This document shows, piece after piece, positions 43,548 through 51,691 of a DNA stretch of 64,000 nt. This stretch comes from Rhodococcus maanshanensis NBRC 100610 (GTDB lineage: Bacteria; Actinomycetota; Actinomycetes; Mycobacteriales; Mycobacteriaceae), in NCBI RefSeq assembly GCF_001894865.1, contig NZ_BCXA01000032.1, positions 1-64,000 of the forward strand. The letters run 5' to 3'. A program made the position numbers and the translations under genes. The notes beneath the pieces are model-generated. The model was not told where the DNA came from, ran no database searches, and saw only the letters and a program-made list of their open reading frames with translations. The number at the start of each line of letters is the position of its first letter. The first letter of the stretch is position 1.

Positions 43548-44477
43548 TCAGCCGAGTGCCACGGGAAGTAGGCCGCGCGGAGTCTCCTGAGTGATCTGGT
43601 TCAACGCCGACTTGAGCGTCGGGTATTTGAACCGGAAGCCGGTATCTGCGAGCACAGCCGGGTCGACCCAACGGCTCTTGAGTACCAGCTCAGCCTCGGT
43701 GCGGATGATCCGTGCGCCGAGTTCCAGCATCCAGTCGGGTGTCGGTAACCCGCGCTGTCGACCCAGAGCAGTTCGCATCTCACGCATCATCTGGTCGTTG
43801 GTCACCGGGACCGGCGCTGCGATGTTGACCGGCCCAGAGATGTCCTGGTGTTCGAAGACATGGGTGATCGAGCGAACGACATCCTCAACGTGCACCCAAC
43901 TGAACATCTGCCCACCATCGCCCATCTTGCCGCCGAAGCCCAGGCGGGTCAGATTGATGATGGGGTTGATCGCCCCGCCGCCGGCGCCGAGCACGATCGA
44001 CATCCGGAGCGCGACCTTGCGGATGGGTGTTGGTGCATCGGATAGCTCCTGCTCCCAGGCTCGTGCGACGGCCACCGAGAATCCCTTGCCTAGCTCGCCG
44101 GTCGCCTCGTCCATCGGTCGATCACGAGCATCTCGGTAGATCGTGCCGGTGCTGGCATTTGCCCACAGCGACGGAGGCTGCGGCGTGCGGGCCAGTGCAC
44201 GACCAAGCAAGGCGGTGGTTTCCACCCGTGATGAGAAGATCTCATCGGCATTGCGTTTGTTGTAGCGGCAGCTCACCGAACGGCCGGCGAGGTTGACGAC
44301 CAGATCTGCGCCGCTGAGAACATCGACGACACTTTGCTCATCGGACCAGGTCGCATCGCTCACGCCGCCTCGGCCGATCGTCCGCACCGCGACCTCGCCC
44401 GCTTCGAGCGATCGGCGAAGGTACTGCCCGATGTAACCCGAAGCGCCGCAAATGACGACGCTGTTCATAGTGCTCAT
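43548..44477 (-). CDS. TIGR01777-family SDR/epimerase
   Basis: 309 aa, ATG at 44477 overlapping the TetR stop (ATGA). The N-terminal Rossmann motif GASGYIGQYL (GxxGxxG), NLAGRSVSCRYNKRN and SWVHVEDVVRSI identify the TIGR01777 group of NAD(P)-dependent sugar-epimerase-like proteins, with the usual C-terminal DUF1731 tail (PTPDWMLELGARIIRTEA, LADTGFRFKYPTL). Substrate unknown. It is the second gene of a TetR-SDR operon, so it is probably repressed by that TetR. Confidence 0.9.
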   Translation of the reverse strand: MSTMNSVVICGASGYIGQYLRRSLEAGEVAVRTIGRGGVSDATWSDEQSVVDVLSGADLVVNLAGRSVSCRYNKRNADEIFSSRVETTALLGRALARTPQPPSLWANASTGTIYRDARDRPMDEATGELGKGFSVAVARAWEQELSDAPTPIRKVALRMSIVLGAGGGAINPIINLTRLGFGGKMGDGGQMFSWVHVEDVVRSITHVFEHQDISGPVNIAAPVPVTNDQMMREMRTALGRQRGLPTPDWMLELGARIIRTEAELVLKSRWVDPAVLADTGFRFKYPTLKSALNQITQETPRGLLPVALG

Positions 44478-45151
44478 CGCGTTGTGACTCCTTCTCTGAC
44501 ACCGATATTGGCCATCAACTTGGCGACGTCGCCGACGATGCCCCGGGCAACTGGCAACCGGGCGAGCTTGACTGCCTTGGCGACCACAGGGGAAAGACCG
44601 TCGATCAGCGCACGGGTGCGCGTCTGCTCGGGAGACGAATCAGTGACCCAGTGCAACGTCACACCGAGATACGCGAGCCACAGAAGTGCGGGGAGCTGCT
44701 TCTCCAATGACGGCGGCGTCTTCTGACGCGAGGCAACCAGAACATCGCGCATCAGATCGATGGCCATCGCCCGCGCGTCGGTCGACTCGACCGAAAACGG
44801 GCTAGATCGCGATGTGGTCGGCAGGGCACTCTGCAGAAATGTGCCGCCGAAGCCGTGATAAGGAGCCATGACATCGAGTCCGGAGTGCAGGACCGTCCTC
44901 AAGTTCTCCTCGAGTGAGCCACCCTCACGCAGGAGCGGCAGCACCCGATCACGGTGATCGCGCTGGATCACCAGATACAGCTCATGAACGAGCTCGTCCT
45001 TGCTGGCGAAGTAGTAGTAGGCATTACCGAGCGAGACGCCTGCCTCCTTCGCGATCCGACGCATGGTCGTCGGCTGGAAGCCCTCGTCACGAAAGAGCCG
45101 CAACGCGGTCTCCACCAGCTTCTCCCGAGTCTCGGTCCCGCGATCGCTCAT
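44474..45151 (-). CDS. TetR-family regulator heading a TetR-SDR operon
   Basis: 225 aa, ATG at 45151. The HTH reads ETALRLFRDEGFQPTTMRR, then KEAGVSLGNAYYYFASKDEL, a typical TetR N-terminus. The C-terminal domain (PALLWLAYLGVTLHWVTDSS) is of the TetR type with a ligand cavity. Two palindromes upstream (45165-45178 and 45197-45212) probably mediate autorepression and control of the co-transcribed SDR gene. Confidence 0.92.
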   Translation of the reverse strand: MSDRGTETREKLVETALRLFRDEGFQPTTMRRIAKEAGVSLGNAYYYFASKDELVHELYLVIQRDHRDRVLPLLREGGSLEENLRTVLHSGLDVMAPYHGFGGTFLQSALPTTSRSSPFSVESTDARAMAIDLMRDVLVASRQKTPPSLEKQLPALLWLAYLGVTLHWVTDSSPEQTRTRALIDGLSPVVAKAVKLARLPVARGIVGDVAKLMANIGVREGVTTR

Positions 45152-45164
45152 CGCATCTCCCTAT

Positions 45165-45212
45165 TTGAACGCGTTCAACTTCAGCGTAACGCCTCATTTG
45201 AACACGTTCAAA
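45165..45212. promoter_or_regulatory. Twin TetR operators
   Basis: TTGAACGCGTTCAA (45165-45178) and TTTGAACACGTTCAAA (45197-45212) are perfect or near-perfect palindromes sharing TTGAAC-N2-GTTCAA, with centres 33 bp apart (about three helical turns). They lie just upstream of the TetR start codon. Confidence 0.8.
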
Positions 45213-45448
45213 GAGGGCAGTCGGTGCCCACCCCGTCAGGCTCGTCGGCTCATCCGCAGCGGAAGTCGGCACCGCGCTGGTGGGGCGACATATCGGCCGA
45301 ATCGTGTGGCCCGCCATAGATGGTTTGGTCGCGGTCACCGTACTGGCCCGGCGATGATCGCCGTCGCTGGAATCTGCCTCCTCTGGGTGCGGGCCCCGGT
45401 CTAGCATCGGTTCCGGTCGGCGATCACGCCGGCCGGAACGGGGGCGTT

Positions 45449-46045
45449 GTGCGGTGGTTGCTGTCGGTACTCGCGGTGCTGGGGCTGGCGGGAGTGCTGC
45501 CGTTGTCCGCTCCTGGCGTGGCTCATGCCTGCTCGTGCGTCTACGAGCCCGACGGTCCTCGGATAGTCGAGCAGGTCTCGTATGCCGCGTCGGTCTTCAC
45601 CGGGACCGCGACGGCGAAGCGCGTCGAAGATCAAACCGAGTTTTACGAGTTCGATGTCCGTGAGGTGTTCGAGGGCGACGTCGGTGCTGAGACGGTGGTG
45701 TCGTCGAGTGTGCAGAGCGCTGCCTGTGGGCGCGGCTTCGATATCGGTACCGAGTATCTTGTGTTCACTTCGACATACGACACCAAGGGTGCACCGTGGT
45801 CGGTCGACAGTTGTTCGGCGACAACCGAATCGAGAAACAACCGGACTCGCGACGCTGCGGTGACCGTCTATGGGGCGCCGTTAGCAATTGATCCACAGGA
45901 CCAGGTCTTTGTCTTCATCGACGACGGCGGTGAGGGCGCCGGGGACGCCGCCGGTGCATCGTGGTGGTGGAGGCTCGCCTTCGCGGGAGGTGCGGTCGTG
46001 ATCGCGGGGGCACTGGTGCGCCGGTGGATCCGGTCACGCAGGTAA
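45449..46045 (+). CDS. Exported, C-terminally anchored protein with TIMP/netrin-like domain
   Basis: 198 aa from a GTG at 45449, chosen because the signal peptide begins there (MRWLLSVLAVLGLAGVLP). The mature start ACSCVYEP has the Cys-x-Cys pattern of the TIMP/netrin fold, and the Cys in SAACGRGF and DSCSAT may pair with it. The C-terminal helix (RLAFAGGAVVIAGALVRRW) anchors it in the membrane, giving a surface-exposed domain. Bacterial members have no assigned function. It is preceded by the TetR operon (divergent). Confidence 0.8.
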   Translation: MRWLLSVLAVLGLAGVLPLSAPGVAHACSCVYEPDGPRIVEQVSYAASVFTGTATAKRVEDQTEFYEFDVREVFEGDVGAETVVSSSVQSAACGRGFDIGTEYLVFTSTYDTKGAPWSVDSCSATTESRNNRTRDAAVTVYGAPLAIDPQDQVFVFIDDGGEGAGDAAGASWWWRLAFAGGAVVIAGALVRRWIRSRR

Positions 46046-46228
46046 GCGGCGGCCCCGATCCCGGCCCCGCGTTTGCCGGACTACCCACCTCACGATTGCG
46101 GCCGGCCTGCGAACACGCTAAAGGTCCGAGGCCTGCTGCCACGGCAGGTGGCGCGTCCGGTTTCCCGGGTACACCCACAACGCTTCTACCGGGCGCGGGC
46201 ATGTGGACAGTGCCCTAGCTGTGCCCGG

Positions 46229-47458
46229 TTACGGCGAGGTAATCGCGTCGCGCTCCTTGACGTGCATTCTCAGGTTTTCGCGGTAGAACGCGTATCGCTG
46301 ATGATCCGCGAGCGCGGTGCGTACCTCCTCATCGGTGAATCCCGTGTGGCCCAGAAGGCACAGCCGAAGGACCCAGATCACAGACGATTCCGCGATCATC
46401 CAGTTGAGGAACTGAGCGTCGAATGTTCGCCCAGTGTTGTGATGCGCCAGGTCGTTTCGTGCCGTCTTTACCAACCTCGCCCACTCGGCGACGGGATCGG
46501 TGATATCGCTGGCAATACGCTGGGCCATCGCGTGAAGGTCTCCGGCGCGGCCGACGTAGTCTCGCTTGCTGCCGACAATTCGCTTGTGAATCCCCTCGAC
46601 GAGGGAGCACGCAATGAGCGCGTGAACTTGGATCGCCTGCTTTTCGACCGGGTCGGCAACAGCGGCGGCGAGCCCATCCATCGTCTGTTCGATCGCCAGC
46701 CACCGCGCGACGCGCTCGAGTGTGAGAGCGTCGGGTGACAAGAGATTGCGCGGGTTGGGTGCCGACGTTGTGCACGGATCCGTGCGATCTGTCTTGACCT
46801 CCAACCAGTCCGATTGTCCGGCGTTGCGGATCTGTACCCGCGTTGGTGTCAGCTCCGCGTCGAGCGCCAGCTTCGCCAACGTCACCACGGATCGGACCGC
46901 GCGATCGGCCGAGCGGATCGACATGGTCGACGACGGCCGGAACTCCAGCCATGTCTCGCCTCCGACACGCTCACACACGATCTCGCCCGCATCATCGGAC
47001 GCCGACGCGCGGTCGGGCAGGTGCGACCACCAAACCGGGCTATCGAGGACAAGCTTCACCGCGTCCAACTGGGTCGCATGCCCTTCGGTTAGATGGGCGC
47101 CAATGATGAGCGTGTACGGGTCCCAGACTTGCTGGAGGGGCGGCGTCGTGAAGTCGAACAGATTCATCGGAGGGTGCTGGAGATAAGAATCGACACACGT
47201 CACCGGACCCAGGTCGGTGTCGCCCAAGATCAGACGGGGCACGCCGTCGGCGACGATTCGAGCTGGATCACCGCTGCGTGTGATCTGTAACCCGCCAGTC
47301 TCGGGCGTCACGGTGAATGGCGCGGCGGCCTCGTCGATCACTCGCGACTTGAGAGTGAGCCGTGCCGGCGACCCTGGCTCCCATGTCAACGCGCCATCGA
47401 TGCGCTTGCTGTTGTCTTCAGAGGACCAGAACTGCCCAGGTGTTTCCAGCGATTCCAC
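46229..47458 (-). CDS. ApeA-like HEPN ribonuclease, candidate anti-phage defence protein
   Basis: 409 aa, ATG at 47458. The N-terminal half begins GQFWSSEDNSKRIDGALTW, the pattern of ApeA N-terminal domains, and the C-terminal ~180 residues form a HEPN-type helical domain with the Rx4H catalytic motif ARNDLAHHN (Arg334, His339). ApeA was reported as a single-gene anti-phage system in which HEPN RNase activity stops infection, probably by abortive infection. It stands alone on the minus strand and lies next to a duplicated, partly broken gene segment, a frequent surrounding of defence genes. Confidence 0.75.
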   Translation of the reverse strand: MESLETPGQFWSSEDNSKRIDGALTWEPGSPARLTLKSRVIDEAAAPFTVTPETGGLQITRSGDPARIVADGVPRLILGDTDLGPVTCVDSYLQHPPMNLFDFTTPPLQQVWDPYTLIIGAHLTEGHATQLDAVKLVLDSPVWWSHLPDRASASDDAGEIVCERVGGETWLEFRPSSTMSIRSADRAVRSVVTLAKLALDAELTPTRVQIRNAGQSDWLEVKTDRTDPCTTSAPNPRNLLSPDALTLERVARWLAIEQTMDGLAAAVADPVEKQAIQVHALIACSLVEGIHKRIVGSKRDYVGRAGDLHAMAQRIASDITDPVAEWARLVKTARNDLAHHNTGRTFDAQFLNWMIAESSVIWVLRLCLLGHTGFTDEEVRTALADHQRYAFYRENLRMHVKERDAITSP

Positions 47459-47678
47459 TCGATCAAGCTACTTGCGACACCAGATCTCGCAGGCAGAACG
47501 TCGTATTTGCCGCCATCGCAGAACACGAGGATCAGTCAGCGCTGGAGCCTGCCGGATACGAGCGCCTGCGCTGACTTCCAGACCGGGCGCCACGGCCGTC
47601 TCCGAAGGAGTCTAGAGAGGTCGTATCCGCTCGTTACGGTCGTAACGTGGTAGCTCATCACGAGGAGGCGACGAGACG
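47459..47678. other. Short gap left of the duplicated segment
   Basis: 220 bp between the ApeA-like gene and the SRAP remnant. No gene, promoter or repeat was recognised. Confidence 0.45.
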
Positions 47679-48001
47679 GTGGATGGACGGTATGCGAGCA
47701 CCAGCAGTCGCCGGACCTGGTCGCGGCGTTCGAGGCCACCGAGACGGTCGGGGAGGAGCTGTCTCTGTCGTACAACATCGCCCCGACGAAGCGGGTGGAC
47801 GTGGTGCTTGAAGGGTCGCCCAGCGACGAGCCCGGCGTCGACCCGGTCCGGCAGGTCAAACAGCACGGTGAAGTGGGGCCTTTTACTGGACTACGGATCG
47901 GGTCAGTGGATGCGCGGTGCAACTCGTCGAAGGATGACGCAACCATTTCTGTTGCCGTAGGTTCCGCGAGTTCTTTGCCGCCGAACCGATTGACTTCGTA
48001 G
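47679..48001 (+). pseudogene. Broken SRAP (YedK/HMCES-like) gene with antisense nuclease fragment, copy 1
   Basis: Starts DGRYASTSSRR, where an SRAP protein has the catalytic CGRYAST; the Cys is Asp here. After a frameshift the other frame continues PDLVAAFEATETVGEE and SYNIAPTKRVDVVLEG, the expected SRAP sequence. The rest of the enzyme is missing. From ~47885 the sequence is the reverse complement of the 3' end of a nuclease gene related to the one at 62719 (YEVNRFGGKELAEP on the minus strand). The part from 47771 is almost identical to 61683 onwards. Confidence 0.7.
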
Positions 48002-48727
48002 CTTGCGATCCGCAGGCGGCGGTGACGTGGGATCAGTATCGCGTAGGTCGGTCAACTGGCGGATGTGCAGGCTTCCCACGGTGCGGTCTTCCTATCGTTG
48101 TCGGTGTGTCTGCGAGACTCCTCGAATGGAACACATCGGGCGCGAAGCAGCAGCACTGCTCAACGAAGCTGGGGTCGAACTCGACCGCGGTCTGACCGAT
48201 GCTGAGTTTTCCAATGTTCACGAACGCTTTGGATTTCACTTCAACCCCGACCACCGAAGTCTTCTGGCGACGGCTCTACCAGTCGGCGACGGCTGGCCGG
48301 ACTGGCGTAATGGCGACGATCTCAAGCTGGGTACCTGGCTGGACCGCGTCGCCGAGGGCTTCATTTGGGATGCACTGCATCAGACACCGCCCTTCTGGCC
48401 GGCGTCGTGGGGCAAACTGCCTTCCACATCCGAGAATGTGGCCACAACCGTGCGTCGGGAACTCGGGGCGTGGCCGCGCCTCGTCCCGATCTACGGGCAC
48501 CGTTTCACGCCCGCCGCACCCTCCCCGACGGGATCGCCGGTCTTCTCGGCATGGCAGACCGACATCATCTATTACGGGGCGAACCTCGTCGAATACCTGA
48601 CCAATGAGTTTCCTCTCGGTCAGGGCCGGAAGTCTCTTCGCCCATCACCGTCCGCGTGCCGTTTTGGTCCCGGTTCGTCGAGTCGGCCAACAGCGCAGAA
48701 TCAATCTGACCGGCACCACCGCGCGAC
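47771..48727 (+). repeat. Near-identical ~957-bp direct repeat, copy 1
   Basis: Matches 61683-62640 almost base for base, including noncoding parts, while the sequence to the left (SRAP N-terminus) is clearly diverged and the sequence to the right is unrelated. Copy 1 lacks one T within the SUKH-like gene (near 48637). The offset between copies is 13,912 bp. Confidence 0.9.
48126..48709 (+). pseudogene. SUKH/SMI1-like gene, frameshifted copy
   Basis: Identical to the intact gene at 62038-62622 for about 170 residues (MEHIGREAAALLNEAG..., HERFGFHFNPDHRSLL, GDGWPDWRNGDD, PPFWPASWGKLP, IIYYGANLVEYL). Near 48637 one T of a TTT run is missing, which changes KSLSPIT to KSLRPSP and extends the frame to about 48953. 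The original C-terminus (VPFWSRFVESANSAESI) survives only in another frame. It may still give a protein with an altered tail, so function is uncertain. Confidence 0.8.
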
Positions 48728-48730
48728 GCG

Positions 48731-48907
48731 GTGGTGCTCGGTATCCACAGGACCTTGGTTGCTTGGCGCAGGGTCAACCCGGTCGAGAACCTCAGGGGTG
48801 TGCATCTGCTGCAAGCACGGCAGGTGGATTGTGCACCGGTGTGGTTCGACGGCCATACCGGTCAGGTGGTGGCCCCGATCGGTGCGCTCTGCGAAGCAGC
48901 GTGGTGA
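48731..48907 (+). pseudogene. C-terminal fragment of an unidentified gene
   Basis: Immediately after the repeat end, a frame beginning VVLGIHRTLVAWRR and continuing NPVENLRGVHLLQ, APVWFDGHTGQVV and IGALCEAAW ends at a stop. The composition is protein-like, but it has no start of its own. I do not recognise the family. It appears to be the tail of a gene cut by insertion of the duplicated segment. Confidence 0.4.
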
Positions 48908-49053
48908 CCTGTCCGGTCTAGGGCCGAATGGCGCGCGTGGGAATTGCCCATAATGATCTTGTCGTTCTGATCAATCGAGCCACGCCGTCCGGCATCGTCG
49001 TTTCAGCCGCCGCTCGTCGCTGCTCGGCTGGGGACGGCAGTGATACTGGCTGG

Positions 49054-49641
49054 GTGAGCATCACACGGTGTAGGGACCTGACCGCGGCGCGGTGGATCGA
49101 ACAACGACCCGAGGACTGGGGTCGGCTCGCCGCCCGGGGCCCGGTCTGCTTCGACAGGTACTCGAGGCTGCGGATCATCCCCGACCCGGCCTTTCCGGGG
49201 CAACGGGAGACCGACGTCCACGTCGGTGCCGACGCCTTGCACGACACCGACCAGATCGGGGTCGTGTTGGCAGCGTTGGCGCGATACACCGAAACTCCCG
49301 ACGACTGCTACTTCCTCGTCTGGGAGGGATGGCCGAGTTTCCACTCCGACGGCCCGTTCCCGAGGGTGGCTATCCCCAACCGTGGCTACTACCTCTTTCA
49401 CGGCTCGCTCGCGGACTTCCCCTACTGGAACAGTCAGTTCGAGGCGCTGCTCGGTGACAAGGACGCACCGACTCCGTCGTTCGTGTGGCCCGCAGATCGC
49501 GCTTGGTGCGTGACGTGTGACGTCGACCCCCACTTCGCCACGATCGGCGCATCCGCCGAGGCGATCGCTGCGACGTTGGCCCTGCCGGAAGTCGACGTCG
49601 TCGTCGACGACCCAGACGTTGAGCCGCCCTACTACTGCTGA
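49054..49641 (+). CDS. Conserved-looking hypothetical protein
   Basis: 195 aa from a GTG at 49054 (start chosen because protein-like sequence begins there: VSITRCRDLTAARWIE). Features are Trp/Tyr-rich segments (CYFLVWEGWPSFHSDG, NRGYYLFHGSLADFPYW) and a terminal AWCVTCDVDPHFATIGAS, IAATLALPEVDVV, EPPYYC. Proteins with this AWCVTCDVDPH ending are frequent in Mycobacteriales, without a known function. No signal peptide or membrane helix. Confidence 0.7.
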   Translation: MSITRCRDLTAARWIEQRPEDWGRLAARGPVCFDRYSRLRIIPDPAFPGQRETDVHVGADALHDTDQIGVVLAALARYTETPDDCYFLVWEGWPSFHSDGPFPRVAIPNRGYYLFHGSLADFPYWNSQFEALLGDKDAPTPSFVWPADRAWCVTCDVDPHFATIGASAEAIAATLALPEVDVVVDDPDVEPPYYC

Positions 49642-49783
49642 TACCCGAAGTGCCGGGTCAGTGCTGAGGCGGGTAGGGGTCGTGGTCGGAACATCTGCGG
49701 TGCGCGTTTCACGGCTGCTCAAGTTCGGCCCGCTTGAACTGACCGGTAAGAGCTTGCGGAGGAAAGGCTGACAGACTCGCACG

Positions 49784-50185
49784 ATGGTCCCCTTCGATCA
49801 CCGAGAACAAGTGTTGACCGCGACCTGGACACCGCAGGACGGGGTTCGAGTGACGTTCTCGGATTTGCCCGACCCCTGGTTGATTTCCCTGGATCGGCTT
49901 GGCCGGGATCTGAAGGTGCGTCAGTACGGCGGTGATGTCGAGCGCATCGACTGGGTAGCCGAGTACGACCCTGAGGGCGGTTGGGTGTGGCTTCTGAGCT
50001 CGGTCACGATAGCGGGCCACCGCCCGAGCGGGCTCGGAGTGAGTGGCATGGGCGCGTCTGTTGACGACGACGAGGAAAAGGTGCTGATGTCGATGGCTGA
50101 CCTGGTGCAGAACGAGGTGGCGGAGTCAGGCACGGCGTGGCCATGGGGTGACGCGGTTACCGCGCAATCACTCCTACTTCAGTGA
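49784..50185 (+). CDS. Hypothetical protein overlapping the AfsA-like gene
   Basis: 133 aa from an ATG at 49784. Short beta-rich protein (VRVTFSDLPDPWLISLDRLG, YGGDVERIDWVAEYDP, WVWLLSSVTIAGHRP) with an acidic C-terminus. I do not recognise the family. Its 3' end overlaps the start of the AfsA-like gene by 38 bp, more than is usual for a real operon junction, which may mark a DNA junction. Confidence 0.5.
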   Translation: MVPFDHREQVLTATWTPQDGVRVTFSDLPDPWLISLDRLGRDLKVRQYGGDVERIDWVAEYDPEGGWVWLLSSVTIAGHRPSGLGVSGMGASVDDDEEKVLMSMADLVQNEVAESGTAWPWGDAVTAQSLLLQ

Positions 50186-51020
50186 TCATCGAGGCACGGC
50201 TGCGACGTACGATCCGATGCTGCTGATCGAGGTATTCCGTCAGGTTGCGATCTACTACGCCCACACCTTCGCCGGCGCTGACCGTTCGCAGAAGTTCATC
50301 TTCGGATCCGCGGACTTCGAGATCATTGATCGCGAGACCTTCCGAATCGGGACGTGTCCCGGACACTGCACCATCATCGCGGAAGTGGTCAACGAGAAGA
50401 CGCGCGACGGCGTGGTGACCGGACTGACGCTGGAGATGACCGCTTACATCGAGGGCAAGGTTGCTGCGCGCGAGGCGATGGCCTACCAGTGGATGCCCGC
50501 TGAGGTGTGGACGCGTATCCGGTGCCGTGGGCGTAATAGCCTGGGGCTGCCCGATATGCATGAAATCCCCAATGCCACACCGGTCGCTCGGATGCGACCC
50601 GGTGCAGTCGGTCGACACAATCCGCGAAATGCGATCTTGGCCAACCCGACGTTCGACACCGCCGAAATCAGCGCCGTGACGGTGATCGACACCAATCACC
50701 CGTCCTTGTTCGATCACGCCCTCGATCACGTGCCGGGCATGCTCCAGTTCGAGGCCGCCCGCCAGATCGCGATGGCCGCGGCGAACGCCTCGCTGGGGTT
50801 GGATACCAACCGGATGGTGATGCATCAGCTCGAGATCAGCTTCGAGAAGTTCGGCGAGTTCGAGCTCGAGACCATCGCGCATGCTGTCGTCGAGACCGAC
50901 CCGGACGGCAAGGGTGCAGTGATCGCGGCTATCCGGATTACACAGGGCGATGAGGCCATCGCCACCGGGCGCGTTCACCTCCAGGTGATGCCGGTCGACA
51001 TTTGGACGATGGTCCAGTGA
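50148..51020 (+). CDS. AfsA-like hotdog protein (gamma-butyrolactone biosynthesis type)
   Basis: 290 aa from a GTG at 50148. Two AfsA repeats are visible: PRNHSYFSDH with YDPMLLIEVFRQVAIYYAHT, and NHPSLFDHALDHVPGMLQF with EAARQIAMAAA. AfsA-type enzymes join a beta-ketoacyl chain to dihydroxyacetone phosphate, the first step to gamma-butyrolactone signals. The family's usual N-terminal VHR...EV.LT block is absent: in-frame stops occur at 50085, so about 30 residues are missing. It overlaps a HAD phosphatase gene (GTGA), which could remove the phosphate. Confidence 0.85.
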   Translation: MTRLPRNHSYFSDHRGTAATYDPMLLIEVFRQVAIYYAHTFAGADRSQKFIFGSADFEIIDRETFRIGTCPGHCTIIAEVVNEKTRDGVVTGLTLEMTAYIEGKVAAREAMAYQWMPAEVWTRIRCRGRNSLGLPDMHEIPNATPVARMRPGAVGRHNPRNAILANPTFDTAEISAVTVIDTNHPSLFDHALDHVPGMLQFEAARQIAMAAANASLGLDTNRMVMHQLEISFEKFGEFELETIAHAVVETDPDGKGAVIAAIRITQGDEAIATGRVHLQVMPVDIWTMVQ

Positions 51021-51691
51021 CTCTGCGAAAGCCCTTCGTCTGGTTCGACTTCGGCGGTGTCCTTTCGCCGTCACTGCCTGAGCTCTTCGATACCTACGCC
51101 GAACGCACGGGGATCCCCTCGGTCATCCTGCAGGAGGCGATGGCTGCGGTCGCCCTTGAGTACTCGATGCCGACGCTCGCTCCCATCGAGCTCGCGGTTG
51201 TCGACGAGCGGACGTGGGTGAGGAAGCTGCACGAGGTGATCGCCCGCGAGTACCCCGGCGTTGATCTCACGCGTAGCGAGCTCGACTTCGGGCGACAGTG
51301 GTTCGATGGACACCGGGCGAACGAATCGGTTCGGCAGTTCGCGCTGGAACTCGCCACGTCCGGCATTCCGGTGGGGATCCTCAGCAACAATGTCGTCGAA
51401 TGGGAGCCGTATTGGCGACCCATGGTCGGTCTCGACTGTGTTGTCACCGACGTTGTCGATTCATGCAAAGTCGGGGTCCGCAAGCCTGACCCATCCATCT
51501 TCGGCCTTGCGGCCGAGCGGAACGGCGTCTTGCCCAATGACTGCATTCTCATCGATGATATCGCCGAGAACTGCGCTGCAGCTCGTCAGTCCGGTTGGTC
51601 CGCAGTTCAGTTCGTCGACGCAGAACAGGCGATCGGCGATGTCCGCGAGCTGCTCAGCAAACGGAATGCGCTAAGTAGCCATCCGGTGTGA
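51017..51691 (+). CDS. HAD-superfamily hydrolase (HAD-IA)
   Basis: 224 aa from a GTG overlapping the AfsA-like stop. Motif I is WFDFGGVLSPS (nucleophile Asp, the second Asp replaced by Gly as in many HAD-IA proteins), motif II is GILSNN, the Lys is in VGVRKPDPSIF and motif IV is ILIDDIAENC. Translational coupling with AfsA suggests a phosphatase for the butyrolactone-phosphate intermediate (inference). Its 3' end overlaps that of the convergent monooxygenase gene by 38 bp. Confidence 0.85.
   Translation: MTLRKPFVWFDFGGVLSPSLPELFDTYAERTGIPSVILQEAMAAVALEYSMPTLAPIELAVVDERTWVRKLHEVIAREYPGVDLTRSELDFGRQWFDGHRANESVRQFALELATSGIPVGILSNNVVEWEPYWRPMVGLDCVVTDVVDSCKVGVRKPDPSIFGLAAERNGVLPNDCILIDDIAENCAAARQSGWSAVQFVDAEQAIGDVRELLSKRNALSSHPV

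Noticed and set aside
43548-45151. TetR-SDR operon as part of the AfsA-type butyrolactone cluster
   Set aside because: Rhodococcus gbl sets pair an AfsA homologue with an epimerase and TetR, but here the two groups are 5 kb apart with unrelated genes between them, so linkage is not supported.
50157-51074. Minus-strand open frame opposite the AfsA-like gene
   Set aside because: No motif or ribosome-binding site, while the opposite strand encodes recognisable AfsA repeats.
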